NCBI RefSeq assembly: GCF_905163445.1
Contig: NC_053182.1
Location: 6,634,001 to 6,698,000 of the forward strand
Length of the DNA stretch: 64,000 nucleotides
Reading direction: 5' to 3'
DNA from: Pararge aegeria
Taxonomy: Eukaryota; Arthropoda; Insecta; Lepidoptera; Nymphalidae
Under the pieces are notes generated by a model, which saw only the letters and a list, made by a program, of their open reading frames with translations, ran no database searches and was not told where the DNA came from. This document shows, piece after piece, positions 53,701 to 63,300 of the stretch (the stretch's first letter is position 1; the number at the start of each line of letters is the position of its first letter). A program made the translations under genes and the position numbers.

Positions 53701-53780
53701 ACGAATGATTACAATTTTGAGAGCAATAAGAAGCCATTAAATTAAGTATTCGGTGTATGGTGATTGATTAGATATATATT
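50710..53780. other. Long AT-rich stretch without recognised features
   Basis: No exon, RNA gene or clear repeat is seen. A TATGACGTCAGCTAACATCG motif at 52666-52685 holds a CRE-like palindrome. ORFs at 51282-51491 and 52712-52927 have no recognisable domain. Confidence 0.35.
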
Positions 53781-53970
53781 ACATATGCATAAGGCCCCAC
53801 TTGATCGACCAAGCAAATGGCCTCTCTGGTGGGAGCATGGGGGCCCCCATCAGAGAGGCCATTTGCCTATATGAAGAGCAACACTTAACAGGGTATGCGA
53901 GGGAATCGTCCTGCAAAGTGCCCCTTGTCTATCCATCTGAGGCGTAGGTAGGGCTTAACCTCATATACCT
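53780..53970 (-). repeat. SINE-like repeat S3, degenerate copy with palindrome
   Basis: GAAGAGCAACACTTAACAGG, GAATCGTCCTGCAAAGTGCC, CTATCCATCTGAGGCGTAGG and GGCTTAACCTCATATACC match the reverse of S3. Its left end is occupied by the palindrome 53813-53866. Confidence 0.6.
53813..53866. repeat. Perfect palindrome, 16-bp arms, with inner palindrome
   Basis: GCAAATGGCCTCTCTG (53813-53828) and its exact reverse complement (53851-53866) enclose a 22-base loop containing ATGGGGGCCCCCAT, itself a perfect 14-base palindrome. Confidence 0.9.
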
Positions 53971-54004
53971 ACCCGTAATTACCCCTGCAACCAAGCCCTT
54001 TAAA

Positions 54005-54270
54005 CCGAAAAACAGCAATGCTTCTGTGCCACACAAAGCAAAGACCTCCCTGACGCAGTAGTAAGCTTGGTGCTCTTGTGAGAGGTATTGGTTCGAAACT
54101 GGGCAGGGACGAAATCTGAAATTATAATTTCAGAATTTTCCCTGATCTGGTCTAGTAGGAGGCTTCTGCCGTGGCTAGTTACCACCCTAGCGACAAAGAC
54201 GTTCTGCCAAGCGATTTAGCGTTCTGGAACGATGTCGCACAAAAACCGCCAGGGGTACGGATTCAATAAT
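54005..54270 (+). mobile_element. SINE family S4 with tRNA-derived head
   Basis: The tRNA-like region GACGCAGTAGTAAGCTTGG to ATTGGTTCGAAACTGGGC (B box, 54091) is followed by TCTGAAATTATAATTTCAGA, GATCTGGTCTAGTAGGAGGC, CTTCTGCCGTGGCTAGTTAC, GCCAAGCGATTTAGCGTTC and GGAACGATGTCGCAC. It is the best S4 copy in the window. Confidence 0.8.
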
Positions 54271-54656
54271 ATAACTGTCCTGCTTATTAATCTTATTTTT
54301 TGTTATCATGGTGGTAATAGAAAACATCAAAAACAGCCCGCTGACAGATGCACGGACGGACAAATGGAAAGCGGGGGTTAGTAGTAAGTAATAATTCCGT
54401 TTAGCACCCTTCGGGTACGGACGCCCAACAAGAGCGCCACGATACACGGACTGCCCGTCAGATGGCAGAATGGATAGATGATGGATGGCCATAGACCGGT
54501 AATGGAGTCCACTACAAACAGACGAACTTTTAGTTTTAAAAGTATAAAGAAGCTCTAAAGTAGACACGGACAGATGCATAGACAATAACAAAGAAATCCG
54601 ATAAGATTTCTCATCATCATCGTCCACCAGTTACCAACTTTATCATTTGATAAGAG

Positions 54657-54956
54657 ATGTCGCAACTAAACCTCTCCATCATTGGTCCATTATTAACTAT
54701 AATACGCGTGCTTTATCGCATGTTGCAAACGCATCAATGGTCCGAGCTTATAAATCAAATATTTACAAACGCGATCGTATTAACTACGGTATATGCGCTC
54801 GAAACCTTACTCCTTAACTCTATTATACGGCTACCGATCGTGGTTCTACCAGTCTCGCGCTGCCTCTATACAAATACAGTTGTATCGTCCGTGACCGTAC
54901 TACGGTATATCGTTACGCGATTGTGGAAAAGTGAGATAAATTCACTTTTAAAGTGA
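54657..54956 (+). other. 99-codon hydrophobic ORF in a CpG-rich block
   Basis: ATG 54657 opens a frame encoding mostly Leu, Ile, Val and Thr with repeated hydrophobic stretches (LSIIGPLLTIIRVLYRML at the start). It lies within the CG-rich region just upstream of the first coding exon at 55054. It may be a chance ORF of an unmethylated promoter region, or a small membrane protein. Confidence 0.18.
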
Positions 54957-55053
54957 GAAAACCCCGTAACATAATAACAAAACGTTAAACGTTATATTCG
55001 CTTGTAACATTGGTGTTTTCGTTCGTGAGCTTTTTATATACAGCGTGTTCACA
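54657..55053 (+). promoter_or_regulatory. CG-rich upstream region of the gene starting at 55054
   Basis: CG dinucleotides are far more frequent here than in the surrounding AT-rich DNA (for example CGTTACGCGATTG near 54912). The block ends at a coding start. There is no convincing TATA box at the right distance; TTTATATACAG at 55033 is too close to the ATG unless it is inside the 5' UTR. Confidence 0.35.
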
Positions 55054-55105
55054 ATGCCGGCTGAAGCGCAGACCAAAGTCATTCTACGCGAAGTGACGCC
55101 AGAAA
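55054..55105 (+). CDS. First coding exon of an unidentified gene (17 codons, then donor)
   Basis: ACA/ATG gives a good start context. The frame encodes MPAEAQTKVILREVTPE and ends A/GTAAGTTATT, a consensus donor, exiting in phase 1. Composition is coding-like (GCTGAAGCGCAGACCAAAGT). No later exon could be assigned: a TTTTTTTAG acceptor at 55410 gives only 25 in-frame codons before a stop. The gene therefore probably continues beyond the window, with a long first intron. The peptide is too short to identify a family. Confidence 0.5.
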
Positions 55106-55109
55106 GTAA

Positions 55110-56095
55110 GTTATTTATGAATTTAAGCTTACACTCCTTTAAGCAGGGCTTGAATTTAGTTTGAAAAGCTGAAAAGCATCAAGCGATTGACTGTATTAAG
55201 ACCGATCTTAAATTGAGAGTAAGTTGGACGCTTTGACCGTTCTTAACGATCTGATTTATCAATGGTTATATAACTTTCCTGACAAATGAAAGAGTATATC
55301 TGTCAAACGTCATATTTAAGCGTCAGTAGAATCTCCGGCGTATCTATATCTCCATAAAAAAAATTGCTCAAATAAATACGTTTCACAAATTTGGGGGGTG
55401 TTTTTTTAGGCTATGCGATTCGGTTACGCTACAAGGCAGAAGTCAGTAGAGAATTTTTACCTCTCCAACCGAAAAAGAATAGATAAAATCTATCATATAA
55501 TATTTTACTATAGGTATCAAAATTACGAAAAGTTAAAGTCAAAACATTCTCAGATAGTAATAAAATATAATAGAATAACAATTATTATCCTCGGTTCTTA
55601 TAGATGAAGATTCTCCACGTGGAATTCGTTAAACTTAGTTATTATAGCAGGAACTTTTGAATTTTCCGAGTTAAAATGCTACTGTGTTAATTCAGGTCCA
55701 ATCTAAACCAATCTCCATTCTCAGGTTTAGTAATTATAGCGTGGAAGAGTAACAAGCTTTCAAACATAATAAAGTGCTATAATTCGTCTATTAGTAAACC
55801 TTGGAATTCCAAAATAGAGATAGATAGAGCATTTCATTGCCTTTAACGTTACATCTCGTTTATGTTTTTATTTCGGCCTTGGATCGCGATGTGAATCTAT
55901 TCTAATTTTTATTGCTGCAATGCTTTCAACTACCCCAGGGTTGCCTTCAGCCCAAAAGTTCCTTTTGTTTAAAGTGTTACAATGAAATAACCGCTTTGTC
56001 TCTGTAATTATTTCATTCAAACTTGTGTTCCCAAATTGCTGTTAAACAATAAAAAAAAATTCAAATCTAGAATAAATCCTGAAAATCATCTAAAA
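55110..56095. other. Stretch without recognised features (probable intron)
   Basis: No exon is supported. TTTTTTTAG/GCTATGCG at 55410 is a plausible acceptor followed by 25 open codons, kept as a weak possibility. Confidence 0.35.
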
Positions 56096-56100
56096 GTTAA

Positions 56101-56250
56101 ACAAATAAATAAATACAATCGCATCGCCACGTAGCCCCAAAAAAGGCGTAGCTTGTGTTGGATAACAAGATAACTGATGATCAATAATATACATCTAAAC
56201 ACCCAGACACACATTAATGTTCATCACACAAACATTTTTCAGTTATGGAT
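56101..56250 (-). mobile_element. tRNA-derived SINE, family S1, headless
   Basis: In reverse: an A-rich tail, CGCATCGCCACGTAGCCCC, AAAAAAGGCGTAGCTTGTG, AACACCCAGACACACATTAA and CACACAAACATTTTTCAG. It stops before the B box. Confidence 0.75.
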
Positions 56251-57139
56251 ATCTTTTGAAGATTAACAAAGTTTGCAAAAATGCTACATCACAAAATTAA
56301 GAAATACAGAATTCTCATTCGGCCATTTTTTTATGTTGTGCAGTGTGCCATTATTGTATGTAGTACAGTGAAAACGCCCTACGCACTTCTCAGTTTACAC
56401 CCGCGAAATGTTGCTAGCTTACAAAGTTTTTCTAATTTTTCCTTTTTTCGTAAACTTTTAGAACATTAGAGGTAAAATTACTTTCAATGTCTAAATGGTA
56501 TGAAGTGAATACCGTTTGTTTGAGAAAAAACTCTAAAGTGGAGTGGTTTTTATGCTTCAATATTAGTCGTTTACACGGATTCTGTTTGTCCCATATTATA
56601 TAATAATTTGATTGTCTTTTTTATATATACGGCCGTAAAACTGGTGAAGAATATAATAATAATTTGATTTAGTTCTTTACTTATTACGGTTGACGAGAAA
56701 TTAAATACAGACAGATAAGTAAAGGGAGTGAAGAGGTACAGCATAAACTCTTTGGGTTCATAGCCCTTAAGTACAATAATGAATAAGGTCATATTCCAAT
56801 AGATTTCATATTTGACCTAAGTCATTTGCATATATTGCACAGTATTGTGACATTTTTGTTTATTAGTGATTCAAAATGGAACAATGCGCCGGAATCAAAG
56901 TCAAAAGTTCAATTAAGCCAATACATGCAGTCAATTGTATTTATGTTTGGATGATACATTGACAATGATTCATAACTTCCAGGCTTGGTTCAATTTAAAT
57001 AAATCATTTAAATTAAGTACGCTACACGCATAACTTTCAACTATTATACAAATAAAGGACATCGGAATTATTTCTGACATCAAACGTGTAAGAGCCGTGA
57101 CGTATTGAGTGTTGACGTCAAAATCAGATACAGCTGTCC

Positions 57140-57320
57140 ACCTCTTATCTTCTAGTTGGTCCGGGTGTCTTGTGGTGTCCCGGGCGACTGAGGGAATATA
57201 ACGGAGAATGGGCAGCAAAGTCCTCCATATTACTAATACCATTTACTGCGATCACAAACCCTTCTGCCCACTTCTCAGTTTAGGAGAGGCCTTTAGCCAA
57301 GCAGTGGACTTTTTAATGCT
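57140..57320 (+). mobile_element. Repeat family S6, uninterrupted copy
   Basis: GTGTCCCGGGCGACTGAGGG, AATATAACGGAGAATGGGCA, TACTGCGATCACAAACCCTT, CTGCCCACTTCTCAG and GGCCTTTAGCCAAGCAGTGG. It gives the continuous sequence across the position where the other two plus copies are split. Confidence 0.8.
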
Positions 57321-57471
57321 ATTGATTGCGCGTAGAGTGCCTATATAAACATAAATCTGTTTTTTTTCCCTAATCGAGTCTAGGGTAGGCCCAGTGTATT
57401 TCGGTTATGTATTGATAAAAAAAAAATAAAGCTACGGCATATGGGGTCGGCCCAATTTGCCTTCAAACTGG

Positions 57472-57510
57472 AGCACAGTAAATATCTTAAGCTTATATAT
57501 TCACTGTGCT
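57472..57510. repeat. Inverted repeat, 14-bp arms
   Basis: AGCACAGTAAATAT (57472-57485) and the reverse complement of 57497-57510 match at 13 of 14 positions. Confidence 0.8.
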
Positions 57511-57529
57511 GGAAGGCACACTTGTAGTT

Positions 57530-57780
57530 TAGGTTTTGGCATATGCCGACAGAGTACACCTGTGTTTGTGCACAGATGAGTGCGCAGGTGCTCTCTGTAT
57601 TCCCTCCACGATGGGATGACAGATCGGACTCGAACGGAAATCGTTCGGGTGCTTGAACGACAGCTTAACGTGCTCTCCGAGGCACTGCTCTGAGAATGTT
57701 TTGATAGAGAAACCCAATACTTGGCCCGACCGAGGGTTTAAACCCGCGATCCGCAATCGAATATTATTACCAATATACCA
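57530..57780 (-). mobile_element. tRNA-derived SINE, family S5
   Basis: Read in reverse: GCGGGTTTAAACCCTCGGTC (B box), then AAACATTCTCAGAGCAGTGC, CTCGGAGAGCACGTTAAGC, GATCTGTCATCCCATCGTGG and GAGAGCACCTGCGCACTC. Only one copy is seen here. Confidence 0.7.
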
Positions 57781-58299
57781 ATGAGGCAGTTATTATAAAT
57801 ATTACTAACTATATAAAGTGTAACTATGTAAAGCATATTATTTAAAAATATATTAGTTTATTTTTATAAATTTGTACCACTTGCAGTTTGTTCTACTTTT
57901 TTTCCTAATTCTAAGATTACCTGGCAGTGATTGCTATTAAGTGTTAAGGCCAACCTTTGTATTCTATTTTTTTTGTGTTTTCTTGGATATATCCATTGCA
58001 GCACAAATAATAATATGAATATGTACGTTTGAAGCTTTATGGCCACATCGATTGGCAGTGCAAGGACAGGTTAAGGGAAATATAACGAAAGGTTGTTCAC
58101 CCATACAATGGCCAGATACAATCAAATCGGTAACCCAGACAACTGTTGTGGAATGCGCCCGCAACGCTAGCAACCGCCTAAATTAGAAAAACGCGAGCAA
58201 CCACCAAAAATTAGAATTCATGGTCGAGTAGTTCTCCCAGCACTTCTCTGTCAGCTTTTTTATGGTGACGAGCATAAAACGCTTAGCAGCCATATAAGC

Positions 58300-58600
58300 G
58301 CAAGCCATTTAACACTAATTAAAGTATAGTTCCGTAGGCCATCCCTGGTCTTGTGCTTTTTGAAAGAAGATGCAAAAGTTCCTTTACAAAATACTCAAAT
58401 TCCTAAAGATGTGCCTATAATATTTAACGAGTTTCTTCGATTTCATCATCTTCACCAAATTAAAATCAGACCACCTCTGAGGTATAACGAACTAAATAAA
58501 AAAGAACCATCAAAATCGGTTTTTTATTGGCTGAGTAATCGAGTAACAAATATAAAAATTATGATAATATATTATATAGAACATTTTGCTTAGAAATGAA
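58300..58600 (+). repeat. Repeat-like stretch with fortuitous ORF
   Basis: The 80-codon ORF at 58351 begins with TTG. Its second half ends in CCATCAAAATCGGTTTTTTA, TTGGCTGAGTAATCGAGTAA, CAAATATAAAA, which resembles the CATCAAAATCGGTT...GTAACAAACAT text of lepidopteran DNA repeats. I do not call a gene. Confidence 0.4.
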
Positions 58601-58649
58601 TCTAATAGCCCCACGCAATTCACACCAATTTCGTCACTATAATATCACT

Positions 58650-59260
58650 AATCTTCTTTTCCTTCTTAGTCGTTTACTTAATTACTAAATGTCCGGATAC
58701 CAGTTCCTTCGTAGCGTTTTTTATGACAGCCTTCCATCCTGTTCTATCATCGGCCTTTTTGATAGCTTATGTGATAGGGAGCGACTTTACCTGGTCAGAC
58801 CAGGAACGAGGTGATTAGCTAAGTGATCTTTTACCCTCAACTTTACCTACCATTATTAGCTTATCTAGATGACTACCCAGGCGTCGGGCAATGTGACCGA
58901 ATTAGCTAAGAATATTCTTGTTCGAACTGTCCATGCCTCAGAACCATAGAGGAAGATTGAAAACACTAATGTTTGGACTAGTCTCTTTTTGTTGGTGTCG
59001 GATACCTTCCTGTTTTGCCTAATTCTTGTTAATATGGTCATTGCACCTTTAGCTATTTGAATTTGTCTCTTAAAGTCGTTTTCACTTCCTCCATGGTCCG
59101 AAAGCAATGACCCAAGTTATACGAACTCGCTGAAAAATCCCAAGTCCGGGAGTTCTCCAATTCTAGAAAGCTGACCAGTCCTGTCCATTGGCATAATTTT
59201 GGTCTTTGATTTGTTAATACTAAGTCCAGCTAGCCCACTCTCCAACTCTACTCGGGTACG
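58650..59260 (-). pseudogene. LINE RT C-terminal region and 3' part, minus strand
   Basis: The minus strand encodes INKSKTKIMPMDRTGQLS (nearly, from 59220), then GSLLSDHGGSENDFKRQIQI, AKGAMTILTRIRQNRKVSDT and VQTLVFSIFLYGSEAWTV. This is the segment after the RT active site in insect LINEs (YLGS...F..R...A...LVFSIFLYGSETW). A stop lies at VWLGS-like text near 59120. The 58650-58865 part continues the same element. The catalytic palm is missing. Confidence 0.85.
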
Positions 59261-59309
59261 GGTAGCTATAGTGTAAAATATTATATTATATTTACTTCAC
59301 ATTCCCATT

Positions 59310-59470
59310 ACATTCAGGAGTTCGTTCCGCAACCATAAGTGTCAATGATCTATTAGAATTTATGACAAAAGCAAATTGCTGACAAATTGAGGAAGAGCGT
59401 CGAGCCGGAACATTGTCGACGGAGTTCGTCGAGGGCAACGCCGAAAAAACGGAAATATTTTAACAGGAAA
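59310..59470 (+). other. GC-richer block after a good acceptor, unassigned
   Basis: CATTCCCATTACATTCAG at 59302-59319 is a strong acceptor-like site. It is followed by GTTCGTTCCGCAACC and, at 59390-59450, by a GC-rich stretch with open frames on both strands. It stops in the frame required by the exon at 55054 after about 21 codons. It could be an exon of another gene or a repeat. Confidence 0.2.
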
Positions 59471-59479
59471 CTGTTACTT

Positions 59480-61500
59480 AGATGACTTGTTGAATTGTAT
59501 TTATTTTGACCAATTCTTACTAATGCTTACTCGCGACTTGTGGAATATCGAGATTCATGAACATTTCAGTCCAACAATCTATGAGTCCAACAAATCACAC
59601 ACCTAACATCCCTTTTTTATTTTTTTTCTCGCTGGGAAATGGGTTACGGCAACCCTTCCGGAAATTAGCCAGTAATCTATTCCATTTACATTTTGCAATG
59701 AAAGAGTTTAATTATAATATAAAATGAAAGGGTTTGCTATTGGGTTCCTTGATGTTAGTCCGCCATATATATAAAAACCTAAATTTTTATAAAAGGGTAA
59801 ATATAACAAAACAAATACAAAATATTTGCTTTGTTAAGTATTTAAAAACATAAATATGTATTTAATATGAAATATACTAATATTCCCACAAAGCAAAGAC
59901 AATTCGCCTGACCATAAGCATATTCCGTGTATAGGTACATTTACATTTACATTATCTTCTCTGGCCTATTTTGTCCAATTAATCACGATATCGGTACCAA
60001 TACTTGATATAACCGCCCACAAAGTTTAAACTTTGAACCGACCTAGTTTTTATGATAAATAGTTTCCATTTCATTTAATATTTGCGTTTCTGCAGCATTT
60101 GAATCATGAATGTGTACGTAGATAAAATTTTATTTGCCTCATAGGGCAAACTCAAGGTATTATTATCTAGTAAAATATCGCTTTTTGGTTTTTATTATTC
60201 ATATACTTAGCACCGCTATTTATTATATTTTAATAAGTACCCGTATCCAAAAGAACTGTTTTCTTGGGTATTGAATGAAGATTCTCATTGTTTTTACAGT
60301 AAGTATCTTATTCTCAAAAATACTTTAAAAGATATGAAAGGTAAACAACCAAAAAAATTATAAGCTGCAAATATTGTTTAAAATATATATATAATCAAGA
60401 GAATATACACAAAGGAGAATACCCGTGAGATCATGATATCATTTACTTAGCGAATTTAAAGAGCTTCCATTTCCTAAAATAGTGATATCCAGTAGCATAC
60501 TAGCTATCTGATCCCAGTAAAATATGTGTGACCTTAGTAAATAAACAGACAACTTTATAAGTAATTGTTTATAAAATCAGTTAGATATAAGATGAGAAAC
60601 CTCTTTGGTTGGGCAATAGCGGGTGTACTGATTTAAATTAAAAAAAAAAAGGGCACTCGAGTATTATTTTGTTACGAAATCAATTTTATCCACTCCTGTA
60701 AATTTTAATCAGGATTTTAAGATATAAATGTAGATAAAATAAATAATTATCAACCTTTAATTTATCTGAGAAGATAACGTCTCAATTCGTGACTGATAAA
60801 CTATTTTAATACGTGACTGCATCAGTCCCATTTTATTTTGGCCGTTTGTTAATGATTACATATTTCGAGATTACAGCTAATGATGCTTAGTATTGTTTTG
60901 TTATTATATTAATCTTATATATCAACACCTTATTGTTATCACCCTTATTAATGAGCCACTTGAACTCTTCCCTCATATTAGGAGCCGATGCTAGCTGACC
61001 AAACTCCAATACAACTATTAGTTTTGGTTATTATTTAGTTTGTTTAGTTGTCAATACTTATTACGCAGTTTTTTCATTAGCTTTAGTAACCAAAACAATC
61101 TTAAACGATGTCGAGACATTAACGCCGACTTATAGTTACAAACAATAATAATTTTTACGTTTTTTTTCTATTATTTTTTGCAGAAAAACGTGCTGTAAAT
61201 TTTATAGTAAGGTAAATTATTAAATCAATTACTAATATGTCAAATTTCTGTTTTCTCGGTTATGGTAAGTCGGTGGTAATCGTTGGGGCTGCTGATATTA
61301 TATAGCGTTTACACGTACATTACAAGTAAAACGCCCGAGATTATTATCTACTCAATTTAATATAGGTAAAACATTGAGATGGCACATTAAATTCAGTAGT
61401 GCTGTTCTATTCTTGCTATTCTGTGGATCACTACGATATCCTTGCACTACTAAATTCAATTCGAAGACTACGGATTACATTGATCAATAGCTGGCTATAG
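59480..61500. other. AT-rich stretch without recognised features
   Basis: Neither exon nor repeat is supported. Confidence 0.35.
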
Positions 61501-61537
61501 TTGAGATGGATGTTGCGGTGTTTTTTTTTTATGTAAT

Positions 61538-61562
61538 AATTGACGGACCAAGCGGATGGGCA
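61538..61562 (-). repeat. SINE-like repeat S3 end fragment
   Basis: AATTGACGGACCAAGCGGATG matches the end of S3 copies (GACGGACCAAGC...). Only a short remnant. Confidence 0.4.
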
Positions 61563-61780
61563 ATAAGCACGGCCATAGAAGGTATTTCCCCAGGCGCTGT
61601 CACAAATAGCTCTACTACTGCTAAAGATTTTTAAAGTAATTGCGCAACGTTTTTCGTGATTTATCATCATAATCATTTCCACCATTGGTCAAAGGTGTTG
61701 CACGTCGTACTTGGAAGTCGAGCGTTTGTAAATTCTATTGTTTCTTTGTTTATCTATATCTATGTAGATATACTTATAAT

Positions 61781-61929
61781 CAGTGGCGTGCACTGGATTT
61801 CCTACCAGTATGCATACAGGAGGAAAATTGCATGAAACGGCTTAAATTCTTCTCTTATACGAGTTCGGAGTTATATATAAATTTCAGGGTATGCAGTCCT
61901 TTTGTGCATGTATGAAGTGCACGCCACTG
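61781..61929. mobile_element. hAT-type MITE with 8-bp target duplication
   Basis: The 149-base element begins CAGTGGCGTGCACT and ends in its reverse complement, AGTGCACGCCACTG. It is flanked by CTTATAAT on both sides (61773-61780 and 61930-61937). Eight-base duplications and CA..TG ends are typical of hAT elements. It has no transposase. Confidence 0.92.
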
Positions 61930-61936
61930 CTTATAA

Positions 61937-62129
61937 TCTATATATATAAAAGAGAAAGTGTGTGGGTATGTTCCTTATAGGCTCCAAAACTGCTGGACCG
62001 ATTTCAATGAAACTTTAAGGGCATAAGGTTTGGTGACGATCGGAGCACTCCTATTTTTGAACTGTCAAATACAGCTTTAATATAAAATAAAGCAAAATCT
62101 AGCCCGGCGAAGCGGGCTAGTTACGCTAG
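61937..62129 (+). mobile_element. Non-autonomous Helitron with canonical ends
   Basis: The 5' end is TCTATATATATAAAAGAGAA preceded by A. Near the 3' end CTAGCCCG (62099-62106) and CGGGCTAG (62113-62120) form a stem with loop GCGAAG, followed by TTACGCTAG and then T. The TC start, terminal hairpin, CTAG end and insertion between A and T match the Helitron definition. The interior has the GCTCCAAAACTGCTGGACCG text common in lepidopteran copies. It is only 193 bases long. Confidence 0.85.
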
Positions 62130-62364
62130 TAACTCATAAAAATGTACTACTCAAAATCAAGAGAAAACTTAACAATACCTTTTGAAATTTGTTTCGGAAG
62201 GCACTCAATAATCAATACTAAAGCTAAATCTGTAGTGTTTTTTTTTTGCTGTCTTTATCTAGGTCTCGCAGCACGCCCATAGCCGCGGGTAACTAGTCAT
62301 TAATAAATAAGCGGCTCGGTTTAACTTTTGAGTGATTAAATAATCATCAAAAGCCTACTAATAA

Positions 62365-62480
62365 TAGTCCAGCGCCGGACTAAAAGCCTCTCTGAATAGG
62401 GGGATTTGCTCATAATCACCACTTTGCGAAGACGGATTGGTGATCGTAATACTAGTTGGTATCATCTAGTATTACAGAGG
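62365..62480 (-). mobile_element. Repeat family S6, partial
   Basis: CCAGCGCCGGACTAAAAGCC, TAGGGGGATTTGCTCATAAT and CACCACTTTGCGAAGACGGA are the reverse of the S6 right half. Confidence 0.7.
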
Positions 62481-62650
62481 ACCTTCGTCCGACAACCGCG
62501 GGAACGTCGCGAAAACGTCCTCGGAAGTCGGAGTCCCTGTAGGGGGCTCAGGGTAACTGATCAGGGTGACCCTTTCCATGGGTTCGCATCGAGAGACCCC
62601 TGTCGATGGAAGAGGGAACAAGCAAACAACCGCGGGAAGAGGAGGGTGGT
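62480..62650. other. GC-rich block of unknown origin
   Basis: It contains GACAACCGCGGGAACGTCGC, GGAAGTCGGAGTCCCTGTAG and GAGAGACCCCTGTCGATGGA. ACAACCGCGGGAA occurs twice (62499 and 62627), so the block may be bounded by a short direct repeat. It adjoins the S6 copy and may belong to the same or another retroelement. Confidence 0.35.
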
Positions 62651-62763
62651 GGCAATTTTATTCCAATCTTCAATCATCAACCCCTCAGTGTTTTTATTAT
62701 TAGGGTGGTTTTGAACTTTGCTATTTTTGGACTAGTTTAAAAGCAAAACGCTTATGAAACGGT

Positions 62764-62807
62764 CACGTGTGATGACGTCAGCTCTGTTTTGTTGCTAAAA
62801 ATATAAA
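62764..62807 (+). promoter_or_regulatory. E-box, CRE and TATA box cluster
   Basis: CACGTG (62764-62769), TGACGTCA (62773-62780) and TATAAA (62802-62807) occur within 44 bases. A start would be expected near 62832. E-boxes bind bHLH factors and CREs bind CREB/ATF-type factors. Because TGACGTCA motifs also occur near 52668 and 4457, a repeat origin is possible. Confidence 0.3.
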
Positions 62808-62832
62808 CCCCTCCTGTGACATTCACTTCCAT

Positions 62833-62895
62833 ATTGCAGTGTGCATTTACTGTGTCTATCTGTAATTAAAGTAGCTCCATTATTCAGTGAGGAAA
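62833..62895 (+). other. Candidate non-coding first exon
   Basis: Downstream of the TATA box, TGTGCATTTACTGTGTCTAT runs to GTGAGGAAAA/GTAAGAG, a consensus donor at 62896. It has no ATG start with a long frame. It could be a 5' UTR exon of a gene extending to the right, or an alternative first exon. Confidence 0.25.
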
Positions 62896-63114
62896 AGTAA
62901 GAGAAAAAATTCCCTTATAACTGATTTATGATTGATTAGGACATTGTGGTAAAACTACAGACTCTTATATATTTTTAAAATTTAAATAGCTACACAGGTG
63001 CGCCAATTTTTCTTTTTTCATATTTAATCAAAGCTTGTGCATGCCAATGAAATCGAAACTAAAAATAACATATTTTCATGCAAATATAACCCTATTTAAC
63101 ATCCTCATCTTATT

Positions 63115-63300
63115 AGAAAGAAAGAAAGAAAAATTTATATACCACATAACCGACACAACGTATGTTATATGTAGCACAACCTAGAAAAAGGTGCCAGCTC
63201 AGCATTGTGCTGCATGCACCAGTGGGAGCATACAGCGCTGATTTTCAGTTGGCACCTTGTACCAGGTGACACCATGGATATGCGTAGCCTTCCACTGACC
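63115..63300 (-). mobile_element. LINE 3' UTR with TTTC-type tail (minus strand)
   Basis: An AAAG run (63115-63131) is followed by GGTGCCAGCTCAGCATTGTG, CTGCATGCACCAGTGGGAGC and GCGCTGATTTTCAGTTGGCA. Read on the minus strand this is a LINE 3' UTR ending in a TTTC microsatellite tail. Confidence 0.5.

Noticed and set aside
54187..54627. 146-codon minus-strand ORF
   Set aside because: Part of it lies over the S4 SINE, and it has no recognisable domain.
55413..55607. Second exon of the gene starting at 55054
   Set aside because: A fair acceptor at 55410 gives 25 codons in the right phase, but then a stop, with no convincing donor before it.
58351..58593. 80-codon coding ORF
   Set aside because: It starts with TTG and its end reads as a common DNA-repeat sequence; no acceptor or donor fits.
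61685..61915. 76-codon ORF
   Set aside because: It runs into the hAT MITE at 61781 and has no independent support.
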